DNA of 64,000 nucleotides from Leptolyngbya sp. FACHB-8 (GTDB lineage Bacteria; Cyanobacteriota; Cyanobacteriia; Elainellales; Elainellaceae): the NCBI RefSeq assembly GCF_014695575.1, contig NZ_JACJOO010000039.1, forward strand, positions 1-64,000, in the 5' to 3' direction. Shown here one piece after another: positions 44,049 through 55,078 of the stretch. The first letter of the stretch is position 1, and each line of letters begins with the position of its first letter. The notes under the pieces are model-generated. The model was not told the DNA's origin. It worked only from the letters and a program-made list of their open reading frames with translations, and searched no databases. Position numbers and translations under genes: made by a program.

Positions 44049-44448
44049 GGAACCCTTGGGTTACGACGCGATGATTTTACTCTGGAATCCCAGATCAGGA
44101 ATCTGAGCAAAGATAGGGAAAATCTGTAATTTTCGGGATTTATGGGCACCTTAGATGCCGATAGCTCCTTGAGAACTCAAGAGAATAGTGGCTTTACATC
44201 CATCCTCTTGGGAAACATTTGGCGATCGCGACAAAATTTGTAGGGAAGACTCGTACGGGCAAGTTTTGCCCTTATCTCAACTGCACAACAGAGGGTTATC
44301 ATTCAAAACCGCCCTCGCATGGATGTGCATCCAGAATGAGGGCGGATCTGGTCAGAAGGTCAACGACATGGGTAAGGATGGCCGACCAAACCCGCCCTCA
44401 CAAACCATTACGGCCTGGAATGTGAGGAAATCTTGAAAAATAGAGGCA
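44049..44448. other. Gap between methyltransferase and phytyltransferase genes
   Basis: No gene is supported in these 400 bases. A hairpin at 44309-44345 (CCGCCCTC / GAGGGCGG with inner GGATGTGCATCC) is the only marked structure. A competing GAGGG at 44291 could also pair with the CCCTC, so an alternate fold is possible. Confidence 0.45.
44309..44345. repeat. Hairpin with possible alternate pairing
   Basis: An 8-bp perfect outer stem CCGCCCTC/GAGGGCGG and an inner GGAT/ATCC stem. It lies within the untranslated stretch between two tocopherol genes. No T-tract follows on either strand. Confidence 0.55.
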
Positions 44449-45291
44449 TTAGCGAGTTCCTGTTAGCAGCCCAAAGCGTACTAAGCCAGTTTGATATCCC
44501 CGCTGCATCAATCCCAGAGATAATGCTGCCCGCACGGTCGTCCATCCGGCCTGTACCAACCCCACGAGAGCCGCAGGCGTAAAGGCCGAGTCAATCACTA
44601 CATCCCAGAAGGGGGCAACAGCGGTTGACCAATCTTCCGTCCGAAGGTTCTGGAAGCCAGTAGATTGGGCAATCTCAGCATATTCTGGCAACGAGATCAC
44701 ATGGGGCAGACAGTACACTTCGTAAATCTTCGCTAGATGTTGTTCTTCCTCAACGGTGAGTGGCGCTTCGGGTGGAGCTATAGGTCGATGGCACCAGGTC
44801 GCCATTATAAAGCGTCCCCCCGGTTTCAATACCCGAAAGCATTCCTGCACAAACTTCACTTTGTCAGGCATGTGCTCGCCGCTCTCCAGTGACCAGACAA
44901 AATCAAAGGAGGCATCCTCAAAGGGCATGTGCAGGGCATCGGCGACTTCAAACTGAGCTGGAAGCCCGGCTGCTTTCGCCCGCTCTCTGGCCCGCTGAGC
45001 TTGCACTGGGCTGAGGGTAATCCCAGTTGCTTCTGCTCCAAACTTTTCGGCCAGGTAGAGTGAACTTCCACCAATGCCACAACCCACATCCAGAATCTTC
45101 TGGGCCTGAGTCACCTCGCCCCAACGCAACAGCTCATCAATCAAATCAATCTGGGCCTGGCGACGCTCCTTCTTCTGGCGACCATCGGCTCCGTAGTAGC
45201 CGTGGTGCATGTGCTCTCCCCAAATTCGCTCCCAAAGGCCGGAGGATTGGTCGTAAAAGTGTTGAATTCTTTGTTGCAGCGAGAGGGTCAT
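44449..45291 (-). CDS. Tocopherol O/C-methyltransferase (gamma-TMT type)
   Basis: The 280-residue SAM-dependent methyltransferase starts MTLSLQQRIQHFYDQSSGLWERIWGEHMHHGYYG. This closely follows the conserved opening of gamma-tocopherol methyltransferases (VTE4, Slr0089). The SAM site is LDVGCGIGGSSLYLAEKFG, with VADALHMPFEDASFDFVWSLESGEHMPDK after it. It would convert gamma- to alpha-tocopherol. The related MPBQ methyltransferase is an alternative but usually has a C-terminal membrane tail not seen here. Divergent from ktrB. Confidence 0.8.
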   Translation of the reverse strand: MTLSLQQRIQHFYDQSSGLWERIWGEHMHHGYYGADGRQKKERRQAQIDLIDELLRWGEVTQAQKILDVGCGIGGSSLYLAEKFGAEATGITLSPVQAQRARERAKAAGLPAQFEVADALHMPFEDASFDFVWSLESGEHMPDKVKFVQECFRVLKPGGRFIMATWCHRPIAPPEAPLTVEEEQHLAKIYEVYCLPHVISLPEYAEIAQSTGFQNLRTEDWSTAVAPFWDVVIDSAFTPAALVGLVQAGWTTVRAALSLGLMQRGYQTGLVRFGLLTGTR

Positions 45292-45437
45292 AGATTACGG
45301 TTTAATTGTTCAGATAGGGCTAAGGATAAGGGTATTGGGTAAAATTCGCTGTTGCGAGAGTACCCTATGGGCGATCGCTTCCCCATCTTCCCAAAGGCTC
45401 AGCCCGATCCTCCTATGAGTATTTGCCCGTGAGTTTA

Positions 45438-46790
45438 ATGTTCTCTGGCCCCGCCATGACCATCCCCCGGACAATTTGTCTGGGTTTTGCAGCCTTCATT
45501 GCTGTAGGGACGCTGCTTCTAATGCTGCCCATCTCTATCACTAGTGGGCAGTGGGGAGATTTCATTGTTTCCCTGTTTATGTCTACCTCGGCAGTCTGTG
45601 TAACAGGTCTGGCAGTGGTCGATCCAGGAACTTACTTTACGCCCTTTGGCCAGGCCATGCTGCTGCTTCTCGTCCAGATGGGTGGGTTAGGCTATATGAC
45701 TGCTAACACGTTACTACTGTTAGTATTGCGGCGGCGTTTACGGCTGCGAGACAAGCTAGCTATTCAACAAGCTCTGGATAAGGAGGGATTGTCGGGAGCG
45801 AGGAATCTGGTGAAATCCATCATTGGGTTAACGTTGCTATTCGAATTGACCGGCACGTTCCTGATGATCCCTACCTTTGTTCATGACCATGGTTGGTCTA
45901 GTGGGCTCTGGTATGCCCTCTTCCACAGTGTTAGCGCATTTAATAATGCCGGGTTTGCTCTGTTTTCCGACAACCTGATCGGTTATGCAACATCTATCCC
46001 TATTAATCTGGTCATTACCTTTCTGATTATTTTTGGCGGGATCGGATACCAGGTCATTATGGAGATGTTTATCTGGATACGTGACCGTATTCAGGGACGG
46101 CCAGAACGGGTTGTATTGCCGCTTAATTTCAAGGTCGTCATCAGCACGACCCTGGCGCTTCTAATTGTTGGTACCCTGGCCTTTTTCATTGTGGAGTATC
46201 GCAATCCGGAGGTCGTAGAAGGATACAACACGGGTGAGCGTCTCCTCCTGGCCTGGTTTCAGTCAGTCGTACCGCGTACGGCTGGATTTAATACGATTAA
46301 CTACGGCGATATGACTCAGTCGGGGCTATTCATTACAATCGCCCTGATGTTTATTGGCGCTAGTCCCGGTGGTACGGGGGGAGGTATCAAAACTACGACA
46401 GTGCGAGTGTTGTATTCCTGTACCAAATCGGTTTTACAAGGGAAGCAAGAAGTCTTGTGTTACCGCCGTCAAATTCCTATGAGCTTGATTTTGAAAGCGG
46501 TTGCAGTGTTATTTGGTTCGGCCACAACAGTCGTGCTGTCTAGTATTTTGATCTCTATTACGGATCCCGAACTTGAGTTCATCAAAGTTCTCTTCGAATC
46601 AGTTTCGGCCTTTGCGACGGTTGGCCTATCTACAGGAATTACCGCCACCGTCACTGTTTGGTCAAAGCTTGTCTTGATTGGCACGATGTACGTGGGACGG
46701 GTGGGGATTTTGCTCCTCATGTCGGCTGTTCTCGGAGATCCAAGCCCCAGTGCAATCCGCTATCCCGAAGAGAACCTATTAGTTGGATAA
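45438..46790 (+). CDS. ktrB: Ktr/Trk potassium uptake membrane subunit
   Basis: The channel-like subunit of a Na+-dependent K+ uptake system. From ATG 45438 (MFSGPAMTIPRTICLG) it has 450 residues; GTG 45429 or TTG 45423 would extend it slightly. The four pore loops are visible as TSTSAVCVTGLAVVD, FHSVSAFNNAGFALFSDN, SVVPRTAGFNTINYGDM and SVSAFATVGLSTGIT, each with its filter glycine. The C-terminus MSAVLGDPSPSAIRYPEENLLVG is typical. ktrA follows, with a perfect hairpin between them. Confidence 0.93.
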   Translation: MFSGPAMTIPRTICLGFAAFIAVGTLLLMLPISITSGQWGDFIVSLFMSTSAVCVTGLAVVDPGTYFTPFGQAMLLLLVQMGGLGYMTANTLLLLVLRRRLRLRDKLAIQQALDKEGLSGARNLVKSIIGLTLLFELTGTFLMIPTFVHDHGWSSGLWYALFHSVSAFNNAGFALFSDNLIGYATSIPINLVITFLIIFGGIGYQVIMEMFIWIRDRIQGRPERVVLPLNFKVVISTTLALLIVGTLAFFIVEYRNPEVVEGYNTGERLLLAWFQSVVPRTAGFNTINYGDMTQSGLFITIALMFIGASPGGTGGGIKTTTVRVLYSCTKSVLQGKQEVLCYRRQIPMSLILKAVAVLFGSATTVVLSSILISITDPELEFIKVLFESVSAFATVGLSTGITATVTVWSKLVLIGTMYVGRVGILLLMSAVLGDPSPSAIRYPEENLLVG

Positions 46791-46855
46791 GTTTGGGATT
46801 AGCTTTGAGCGCGGATATGACGCTGCCTTTAAACGCTGAGCTCTAAAAATTGTGT

Positions 46856-46926
46856 CAGGATTTACGCACTTGTGTTGTGGGTGAGGTGCTTTGCACCTCA
46901 CCCACAACACAAGTGCGTAAATCCTG
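46856..46926. repeat. Perfect 71-base hairpin between ktrB and ktrA (family E copy 2)
   Basis: A 34-bp perfect stem from CAGGATTTACGCACTTGTG at 46856 to its complement at 46926, with a TTT loop (apex GGTGC-TTT-GCACC). It lies 65 bases after the ktrB stop. The flank AGGATTTACGC is shared with 36671 and 54001. Confidence 0.92.
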
Positions 46927-47046
46927 TTTGTCTTGAATTGGGTTGAGCCCTTATCAGCTCTATATTTCGTACACGCCTCAAATTTGAATCTCTGAGGGTC
47001 TGATAGGCTGGAAAGGTCAACCTCTACATTATTCCCGGATTCAACT

Positions 47047-47742
47047 GTGAATCTGAACTCTTTGAACTTCTTCAAAAGCCTTCGAACTAGCAACCGCCAG
47101 TATGCTGTCATTGGGCTGGGGCGCTTTGGTCGAGCCGTATGTATGACCCTCCATAACCTGGGCTATGAAGTGCTGGGCATGGATACTGATGAGCGTCGGG
47201 TAGATCAGGCGATCGCCGATGAAATTGCTGCCCATGCCCTGCAACTGGACTCAACCCAGCCTGCTGCCTTACAAGAAGCAGGCGTGTTCGAGTTTGATAC
47301 AGTCATCGTAGCCATCGGGAACTACGTCCAGGAAAGCATTATCACGACTCTGAATCTCAAGGAAGGGGGCGTGCCCCATGTGGTAGCGAAGGCGTCTTCC
47401 GAAGTCCACGGCAAGCTGCTGCATCGGGTTGGAGCCGACCATGTGGTATTTCCTGAGCACGAGATGGGGTGTGAGTTAGCGCGATCGCTCACCCGCCCTG
47501 GTATCCTCGATCGCTTTGAACTCGACCCCGACCACAGCATTGTGGAAGTGGTCGTGCCAAAGGAATTTGACGGTAAATCAATTCTGGATCTGGATTTGCG
47601 TTCGCGCTACGGCGTCAATGTTCTGGCGGTGTGCCACAATGACCGTTTTGAAATTAACCCCAATCCCAACGTGCGCCTTACCAAGGACTCCATTTTGGTA
47701 GTGGTAGGCTCCAATAAAGGCATCAACCAGCTTCCTGTTTAA
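47047..47742 (+). CDS. ktrA: Ktr/Trk potassium uptake regulatory subunit
   Basis: The 231-residue cytosolic gating ring subunit has an N-terminal RCK/TrkA-N nucleotide-binding domain ([37 protein letters not shown]) and a TrkA-C domain ([33 protein letters not shown]). GTG start at 47047; the N-terminus [18 protein letters not shown] is typical. Nucleotides or c-di-AMP control gating in the family. It follows ktrB after 256 bases containing the hairpin at 46856. anmK begins 71 bases after it. Confidence 0.92.
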   Translation: MNLNSLNFFKSLRTSNRQYAVIGLGRFGRAVCMTLHNLGYEVLGMDTDERRVDQAIADEIAAHALQLDSTQPAALQEAGVFEFDTVIVAIGNYVQESIITTLNLKEGGVPHVVAKASSEVHGKLLHRVGADHVVFPEHEMGCELARSLTRPGILDRFELDPDHSIVEVVVPKEFDGKSILDLDLRSRYGVNVLAVCHNDRFEINPNPNVRLTKDSILVVVGSNKGINQLPV

Positions 47743-47813
47743 GTCATTTCGTGCCCATGGGTACGAAAATAATTTTTTCTACACCTTCTCCAAGATCTTT
47801 TCAGAGGTTTGCT

Positions 47814-49025
47814 ATGCGGGTAATTGGGCTGATCAGTGGAACATCCGTGGATGGGATTGATGCAGCCATGGTGAGTCTCGACGGCCCTCCCGATGCTCTG
47901 CAAGTTAGCTTTGTCGGGGGCGAAACGTTTCCTTACCCAGCGGCTGTGCGATCGCGCATTCTTGAGCTTTGTGGTGGTGCTGTCATCTCCATGGCCGAGT
48001 TCGCAGAATTGGATGAGGCGATCGCCCAGGCCTTTGCCGACGCTGCCCTGCAACTTCAAACCCGCTACGGCCCCGCCGACCTCATCGGTTCTCACGGTCA
48101 AACCGTCTTCCATCGTCCCCGTCCCCTCACCCTTGCCGATACCCCCTCGCTGGCCTACACCCTCCAACTGGGGCGAGGAGATTGGATTGCCTACCGTACA
48201 GGGCTGCTGACCGTTAACAACTTCCGTCAAGCGGATGTTGAGGCGGGTGGGGAAGGTGCCCCCCTGGTGCCTCCAGTGGACGTGGCTCTGTTGCGCGATG
48301 AAACGTGCGATCGCTGCATCCAAAACATTGGCGGCATCGGCAATGTAGCTTACCTGCCCTCTCGGCAATCGGGCAATGATACCTTCCTGGGATGGGATAC
48401 CGGGCCGGGAAACAGCCTGCTGGATCTGGCGGTGCAGCAACTTTCCGGTGGGCAACAACGCTTCGATCAAAACGGAGCCTGGGCCGCTCAGGGAACTCCC
48501 TGTCAGCCCCTCGTCCAGCACTGGCTGGCCCATTCCTATTTCCAGCAGGTGCCGCCTAAATCTACTGGGCGTGAGCTTTTTGGCCCCGATTTTCTGGCTC
48601 GCTGCTGGCAAGAAGCTCAACCCTACAACCTGACAGAGGCCGATTTTCTGGCTACTCTGACGGAATTAACCGCAGCTTCCATTGCTGACAGCTACCGTCG
48701 CTTCCTCCCCCAACTGCCCGACGAAGTGCTGGTATGTGGCGGGGGAAGCCGCAACCCTTATTTGCTGAGCCGTCTGCAGAACCTTTTGCCGTCTGCCCTC
48801 GTCAAAACTACGGATGACGCTGGAATCGATGCGGATTTTAAGGAGGCGATCGCTTTCGCCGTCCTGGCATACTGGCGAATATCCCACTACCCCGGTAATT
48901 TACCCGCTGCCACCGGTGCCCGCCAGGCCGTTGTCTTAGGGGAAATTCATCTACCTCCTGGAGGCACCCATGTTAGGATGAGGAGCGTTCCGGAGCCATT
49001 TGGGGATCTCATCGGAACACCTTAG
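47814..49025 (+). CDS. anmK: Anhydro-N-acetylmuramic acid kinase
   Basis: AnmK phosphorylates and hydrates 1,6-anhydro-MurNAc from peptidoglycan turnover. ATG 47814 ([20 protein letters not shown]) gives 403 residues; the frame is open from 47751 but that part is not family-like. Motifs include [56 protein letters not shown] and [20 protein letters not shown]. All active-site regions look intact. It is followed 11 bases later by a conserved unknown gene. Confidence 0.93.
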   Translation: MRVIGLISGTSVDGIDAAMVSLDGPPDALQVSFVGGETFPYPAAVRSRILELCGGAVISMAEFAELDEAIAQAFADAALQLQTRYGPADLIGSHGQTVFHRPRPLTLADTPSLAYTLQLGRGDWIAYRTGLLTVNNFRQADVEAGGEGAPLVPPVDVALLRDETCDRCIQNIGGIGNVAYLPSRQSGNDTFLGWDTGPGNSLLDLAVQQLSGGQQRFDQNGAWAAQGTPCQPLVQHWLAHSYFQQVPPKSTGRELFGPDFLARCWQEAQPYNLTEADFLATLTELTAASIADSYRRFLPQLPDEVLVCGGGSRNPYLLSRLQNLLPSALVKTTDDAGIDADFKEAIAFAVLAYWRISHYPGNLPAATGARQAVVLGEIHLPPGGTHVRMRSVPEPFGDLIGTP

Positions 49026-49036
49026 GACTTGTTGCC

Positions 49037-49483
49037 GTGTCTCACACGTTTTTGATCGAAGCGGGCCGCTGGACACTTGAAGGAAGTTGGCTAGAGCGGG
49101 ACGGAATGCCCATCCCAGTAAAGGGCAGAATCCTGATTGCTTGGAGCCGAGATAACTGGTTCACGATGGTCACGAAGCTGGCTTTTCCGAATGCAGAGCG
49201 AGAGGAGATTGCTCTGCAATATCGGGGGCGGCTCAATGCGGGAGAGCGTCAATATACCTTTGTGTTACAACACAGCGTTCTAGGTCGCGTCGAAGGGGAA
49301 GGATGGATTGCACCGGAATCCATTGTGCAGCGATATTGGGTGTTAGGCGATCGCCAACGTCGCACCGGTTTTGAAACCCTCCACAAACTTACAGAAAATC
49401 GCTACTGCATTTCCAGCAGCATCATGGCAGGTCACTACCTCAACAGCACTATGGAAGGGCATGTTGAGCGTCAACCCGGCTAG
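49037..49483 (+). CDS. Conserved protein of unknown function downstream of anmK
   Basis: GTG start at 49037, 148 residues, 11 bases after anmK and so co-transcribed. The sequence is beta-rich with the pattern MSHTFLIEAGRWTLEGSWLERDGMPIPVKGRILIAWSRDNWFTMVTKL and QRYWVLGDRQRRTGFETLHKLTENRYCISSSIMAGHYLNSTMEGHVE, suggesting a calycin-like barrel. I do not know its function. The TAG stop (49481-49483) lies within the TAGTAGGCT end of a family B repeat. Confidence 0.72.
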   Translation: MSHTFLIEAGRWTLEGSWLERDGMPIPVKGRILIAWSRDNWFTMVTKLAFPNAEREEIALQYRGRLNAGERQYTFVLQHSVLGRVEGEGWIAPESIVQRYWVLGDRQRRTGFETLHKLTENRYCISSSIMAGHYLNSTMEGHVERQPG

Positions 49484-49550
49484 TAGGCTGCGGCCTAAGT
49501 TTGCAACCTATGTTTTTGTGTAGGGTGCGAAGCACCCTACACAAAACAAA
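49481..49550. repeat. Family B palindromic element, copy 1 (right arm decayed)
   Basis: Left flank TAGTAGGCTGCGGCCTAAGT then TTGCAACCTAT. The core at 49513-49547 is TTTTGTGTAGGGTGC-GAA-GCACCCTACACAAAA. The flank matches the copy at 55796-55894. The complementary right arm is missing here. Confidence 0.78.
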
Positions 49551-49567
49551 ACTGGAAGGGGTGACCC

Positions 49568-49602
49568 GTTGCTGCTCGTCTCCTTTAGGGATGAGCAGCA
49601 AC
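49568..49602. terminator. Hairpin between convergent genes
   Basis: GTTGCTGCTC / GAGCAGCAAC perfect 10-bp stem, with inner partial pairs TC/GA. It lies between the converging unknown gene and the dinB-like gene, 14 bases from the latter's stop. Confidence 0.6.
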
Positions 49603-49616
49603 CTTGTCGAAGGATT

Positions 49617-50129
49617 TTAGCGACTGTAAAGCTCCAATTGAGGTAGCCAGGGCAAATCGGTTGCCCCAGGGTCGCGACCCATCTGATGTAACAGGGTCGT
49701 TAGTTGTCCACGATGGTGAGTTTGGTGGTTAAACAGGTGGGTGACCAGAAGCCAGGTGGGTAAAACCCGTGTTTTTTGATCTATCTGGCTGGTGTACTCC
49801 AAGGGCTGAGCCAGCCATTCATCTGAAATCAAGCCTGACCACTTCACTAAAAACTCGTCGGTGAGCTTACGCTCTTGCCAGAGGTCTTCGAAGTTGCTAT
49901 ACAACTCCTCTCCTAACGTCACCGGGTAGAGCGTCTCACCTAAGAAGCGGTTAAGCCAGACGCGATCGCCATACAACAAATGGTTCAATGTCCCATGGAT
50001 GGATTGGAAAAACGCTCCCACATCCCGCTTTCGTTCTTCATCCGACAAAGTGGCACAAAGGCTATAGAGCTTCTGATTCATCCATTGGTTATAGGACGCC
50101 ATAGTCTGGCAGTAGGTGTGGTCAATCAT
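49617..50129 (-). CDS. DinB-family protein
   Basis: The 170-residue four-helix protein has the three metal-binding histidines of DinB/YfiT-type proteins in HTYCQTMASYNQWMNQKLY, SIHGTLNHLLYGDRVWLNRFLG and LVTHLFNHQTHHRGQLTTLLHQMGRDPG. These proteins are often metal-dependent thiol or hydrolase enzymes; the substrate is unknown. The length is normal. ATG 50129. Confidence 0.88.
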   Translation of the reverse strand: MIDHTYCQTMASYNQWMNQKLYSLCATLSDEERKRDVGAFFQSIHGTLNHLLYGDRVWLNRFLGETLYPVTLGEELYSNFEDLWQERKLTDEFLVKWSGLISDEWLAQPLEYTSQIDQKTRVLPTWLLVTHLFNHQTHHRGQLTTLLHQMGRDPGATDLPWLPQLELYSR

Positions 50130-51970
<1,841 letters not shown>

Positions 51971-51983
51971 GTCCGTTTATTCA

Positions 51984-52013
51984 GATCCCCGGTTTCGTTA
52001 GAAACCGGGGATC
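51984..52013 (+). terminator. sqdB terminator
   Basis: A perfect 13-bp stem GATCCCCGGTTTC with a GTTA loop, 13 bases after the sqdB stop. No long T-run follows, so termination may be partial with some read-through to sqdX. Confidence 0.65.
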
Positions 52014-52064
52014 TGTCGCGTTACCCGTCAGTTAGCTGTTCTGCATTCCCCGTTGTTGTCCCCT

Positions 52065-53195
52065 ATGCGTATCGCCCTCTTTACGGAAACCTTTTTGCCC
52101 AAAGTTGATGGGATTGTGACACGGCTCAGCCATACCGTTGACCACCTGCAACGGATGGGCGATGAGGTACTGGTGTTCTCTCCAGATGGAGGGCTGACGG
52201 AATATAAAGGGGCCAGAATTAATGGTGTGCCAGGCTTTCCTTTACCGCTTTACCCCGAATTAAAGCTGGCGTTACCACGTCCATCGATTCGGCAAGCCCT
52301 GGAAGATTTTCGCCCAGATTTGATTCATCTGGTGAACCCGGCAGTATTGGGTCTGGGTGGTTTGTACTATGCCAAATCCCTGGAGGTTCCCCTTGTTGCG
52401 TCCTACCACACCCATTTACCGAAATACCTGGAGCACTATGGCTTAGGGATGCTCGAAGGATTGTTATGGGAGCTGCTGAAGCTGGCCCATAATCAAGCCA
52501 TGATTAACCTGGTGACGTCCACCGCAATGCAGGATGCTCTGGAAACCCATGGAATCGAGCGAGTTGCTGTGTGGCAAAAAGGGGTGGATACTGAGCTTTT
52601 CGTGCCCGATTTAGCCAATTCTGAGATGCGATCGCACCTCACCCAGGGGCATCCCGAATCCCCTCTCCTCCTCTATGTAGGTCGCCTCTCTGCCGAAAAA
52701 GAAATCGATCGCATCAAACCAGTACTAGAGGCCATTCCAGGTGCTCGCCTCGCCCTCGTCGGTGACGGCCCTTTCCGGGCAGACCTGGAGAAGATTTTTG
52801 CTGATACCCCTACCTTCTTTGCCGGGTACATGACAGGTCAAACCCTGGGCTCAGCTTTTGCCTCTGCCGATGCTTTCGTCTTTCCTTCCCGTACAGAAAC
52901 CCTGGGTTTGGTTTTGCTAGAAGCAATGGCGGCTGGTTGCCCGGTAATTGCCGCTAATGCTGGAGGGATTCCCGACATTGTGACAGATGGGGTAAACGGA
53001 TACCTGTTTGATCCAGAAGATGAGGAGGGGGCGATCGTCGCTACCCGACGCCTTCTGTCCAATCCCGAAGAAAGGGAAACTCTCCGCCGCAACGCCCGCC
53101 AGGAAGCTGAGCGTTGGGGTTGGGCTGCGGCAACCCAACAACTGCGTGGGTTCTATCAGGAAATTTTGATGCAAGCGATGCCTACAGCTGCTTAG
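52065..53195 (+). CDS. sqdX: Sulfolipid synthase glycosyltransferase
   Basis: SqdX transfers sulfoquinovose to diacylglycerol. ATG 52065 (MRIALFTETFLPKVDGIVTRLSH) gives 376 residues in the GT4 fold. Landmarks: PNFPLPLYPELKLALP-like GFPLPLYPELKLALPRPSIRQAL, VASYHTHLPKYLEHYGLGML, YVGRLSAEKEIDRIKPVLEAIPGARLALVGDGP and PSRTETLGLVLLEAMAAGCPVIAANAGGIPDIV. Its place directly after sqdB confirms the role. An in-frame ATG at 52053 is possible. Confidence 0.94.
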   Translation: MRIALFTETFLPKVDGIVTRLSHTVDHLQRMGDEVLVFSPDGGLTEYKGARINGVPGFPLPLYPELKLALPRPSIRQALEDFRPDLIHLVNPAVLGLGGLYYAKSLEVPLVASYHTHLPKYLEHYGLGMLEGLLWELLKLAHNQAMINLVTSTAMQDALETHGIERVAVWQKGVDTELFVPDLANSEMRSHLTQGHPESPLLLYVGRLSAEKEIDRIKPVLEAIPGARLALVGDGPFRADLEKIFADTPTFFAGYMTGQTLGSAFASADAFVFPSRTETLGLVLLEAMAAGCPVIAANAGGIPDIVTDGVNGYLFDPEDEEGAIVATRRLLSNPEERETLRRNARQEAERWGWAAATQQLRGFYQEILMQAMPTAA

Positions 53196-53210
53196 ATGGC
53201 GTAAGGCTAT

Positions 53211-53258
53211 AAAAAAGGAATGTTCACGGTGAAAGGTTCCGTGAACATTCCTTTTTTT
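53211..53258 (+). terminator. sqdX terminator
   Basis: AAAAAAGGAATGTTCACGG pairs exactly with its complement followed by TTTTTTT, with a 9-base loop. It lies 15 bases after the stop and, with A-run and T-run, also serves the converging gene at 53272. Confidence 0.88.
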
Positions 53259-53271
53259 GCTCTTGCAGTTA

Positions 53272-53664
53272 TTAGCAGTAGGGAGTGATATCTTCTCCGC
53301 ACTCATCGGCCAGATAACACAAAGCTCGGAAGCGCAAGGCAATCAACTCTTCATACAACGGGTTGAGCTTGCACAGGGGAGGAATATGAAACAAAGTCCG
53401 ACCAAATAGCCGAATGGTTCGTTCAAATGGGCATTGAGAAGGAATCAGTTGGCAAATCTTGTGGGCACGCTGCTCTTGGCGTACATCCAGGTCACCCAAC
53501 AGTTGACGCAGGGGTTGTAGTACATCCACACGAGGCATGGATGGGAGCACTTGAGTTGACTTGGTCTCCTTTGCGGGCAATGCACTGGAGGCAGGTAACC
53601 AGACCCAACTCACAAAGTTTGAATCAGAGGCAAGCAGTTCTGCGGGCTTTTCAGAAGCATTCAT
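53272..53664 (-). CDS. Mo-dependent nitrogenase C-terminal family protein
   Basis: ATG 53664 (MNASEKPAELLASDSNF) gives 130 residues. The C-terminal half reads HKICQLIPSQCPFERTIRLFGRTLFHIPPLCKLNPLYEELIALRFRALCYLADECGEDITPYC, fitting the small cysteine-rich family named Mo-dependent nitrogenase C-terminus (Mo-nitro_C), widespread in cyanobacteria. Cysteines are spaced C-x(6)-C and then scattered. Despite the name, members occur outside nif clusters and the function is not established. No nif gene is nearby. Confidence 0.8.
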   Translation of the reverse strand: MNASEKPAELLASDSNFVSWVWLPASSALPAKETKSTQVLPSMPRVDVLQPLRQLLGDLDVRQEQRAHKICQLIPSQCPFERTIRLFGRTLFHIPPLCKLNPLYEELIALRFRALCYLADECGEDITPYC

Positions 53665-54000
53665 GGCCTTTTCCTTTTGAACCATTCTGAGCGGTATCTC
53701 TGGCTGATATCAGGATCCACATCATGCCGATGGGGCTTTCCGGAAGCTTTATGGGGATCACATGGTTTAATCCCCTGATGGCACCAGTTAGGTCTGGGAC
53801 GCTTGTAAGATGGGGCATTCAAGTGATGAAACCTTGCCATGCAGGTGAGCGATACATCACTGCCTGCATGACACTCTGATCCTGCCTGATCGCCGCTTTT
53901 AACCTGTGGGTAGAACCACCCAACTTTCAAGCGGTTTCCCCAACCCTTCCGGGTGTTCACGCATGTCCAGGCTCATCTGCATCCATGGTTACTAATTGGA

Positions 54001-54068
54001 AAGGATTTACGCATTTTGTTGTGTGCCGTAAGTTACACATACAAGATTGAATAAAAGGCGTACATCTT
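54001..54068. repeat. Family E hairpin, copy 3 (decayed)
   Basis: Begins AAGGATTTACGCATTTTGTT-GTGTG, matching the flanks at 36671 and 46856. The right arm reads complementary to GATGTACGCC. The core GTGTG...CACAT is short and imperfect. Confidence 0.6.
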
Positions 54069-54099
54069 CATCTAATTTTGTTGCCCCTACAAAAACTTG

Positions 54100-54171
54100 A
54101 TTGCTCATAGAAAGATAAACTGGAACGCCAATCTATAGGTTGGTATTCCAGTTCATCTTCCTATAAGCAAT
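54100..54171. repeat. Long imperfect hairpin
   Basis: ATTGCTCATAGAAAGATAAA on the left and the complement of ATTGCTTATAGGAAGATGAA on the right, continuing ACTGGAACGCCAATC against CTGGAATACCAACC, give about 34 bp with TATA loop. All mismatches are transitions (A/G or C/T). Confidence 0.75.
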
Positions 54172-54260
54172 ACCAAAAAACTAAATTTGAACATAAAAGT
54201 GAGAGCGCTACGCAATGCGTAGTGCTCTCTTTATAAGATGCAGAATTTGGAGAAACGATA

Positions 54261-54731
54261 TTAAAAAGCTGCTGGGGTAGATGCGCAGTAATCTAACTGC
54301 TGAATCAGACTCTGAACGGTATAAATCCCAAATTGTTCACCCATGTGGGGAAGATGACCAACAGGAGCTTCTGACTTGAATGTAAGTTCCTTATGTGGCT
54401 TCCAGTAATTCTGTTTGAGGAGGTGGTTAACACGCCAGCCTACCTTGCTGCCAAACTGATTCCAAGCTTCAGTTTTGTCGTAATACTTTTCCTGGCAAGC
54501 ATTCCAAATCTGCCGCTGCACCGAAAAACCAAACCGCTTGCGGCTATAGCGTAGCCAGAGCTGATCAGTATTTTGCAACACGTCACATGGTAACTGATTT
54601 ACCGCAAGACGTTGCTGATCATTGGGATTTAATCCACAGGAAGTATAAAACAGTTTACGGGTCTCAAGGTCGGCCAATCGCCAAAGCCCTGATTTCAGAT
54701 ACTTCTCAAGCTGTGCGTAATCTTCATCCAT
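54261..54731 (-). CDS. GUN4-domain protein (short form)
   Basis: ATG 54731 is preceded by TTGGAGGT. The 156-residue product matches the GUN4 fold from its start: DYAQLEKYLKSGLWRLADLETRKLFYTSCG, then DQLWLRYSRKRFGFSVQRQIWNACQEKY and SKVGWRVNHL. GUN4 binds porphyrins and stimulates Mg-chelatase. It lacks the N-terminal helical domain of the main cyanobacterial Gun4, so it is probably a second, short paralogue. The function of such copies is unknown. Its C-terminus (SLIQQLDYCASTPAAF) is unlike the family end. Confidence 0.8.
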   Translation of the reverse strand: MDEDYAQLEKYLKSGLWRLADLETRKLFYTSCGLNPNDQQRLAVNQLPCDVLQNTDQLWLRYSRKRFGFSVQRQIWNACQEKYYDKTEAWNQFGSKVGWRVNHLLKQNYWKPHKELTFKSEAPVGHLPHMGEQFGIYTVQSLIQQLDYCASTPAAF

Positions 54732-55078
54732 GGCTTACCTCCAAGAAACTCCGTGATGAGACCGATGCAATTCTGCGTGAAGTTTGCCCAAAAATACTGA
54801 AAACTTAATCTTCCGTGATTGTCTCCTTGCACCATACAATACCAGCCTGGATTGGTCATCCTGTTGTGCCCGCTTTTAGAGATTAATATTTCATCCTTCT
54901 CAAGCCTGAAACTCCAGCTCTGAAAGGCGTTGGCCACAACCTAACCTGAAACTTTCAAAAATTTGATTATTTCGCTGCAGTTTCCAAAAACCCTATGTTA
55001 TATTCCATTTAAGCCTCTGGTACGCCAGAGAGCGGTTCTCAATAACGATGTCCTTTAGTAAACCAGGAGGTGGTGCCC

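Larger units (their letters stand above)
53665..54260. other. Gap with three hairpins
   Basis: Contains a decayed family E element (54001-54068), a long imperfect hairpin (54100-54171) and a short one (54201-54229, GAGAGCGCTACGC-AAT-GCGTAGTGCTCTC followed by TTTATAA, a likely terminator for the leftward GUN4 gene or the other side). A 99-codon leftward frame at 53661-53960 (GTG start, overlapping ATGA with the next gene) has no family signature, so I do not call it. Confidence 0.5.

Noticed and set aside
53661-53960. Leftward 99-codon frame overlapping the start of the Mo-nitro_C gene by ATGA
   Set aside because: GTG start without ribosome site, no family signature, low hydrophobic content and unusual residue mix. 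The overlap is suggestive but not enough to call a gene.
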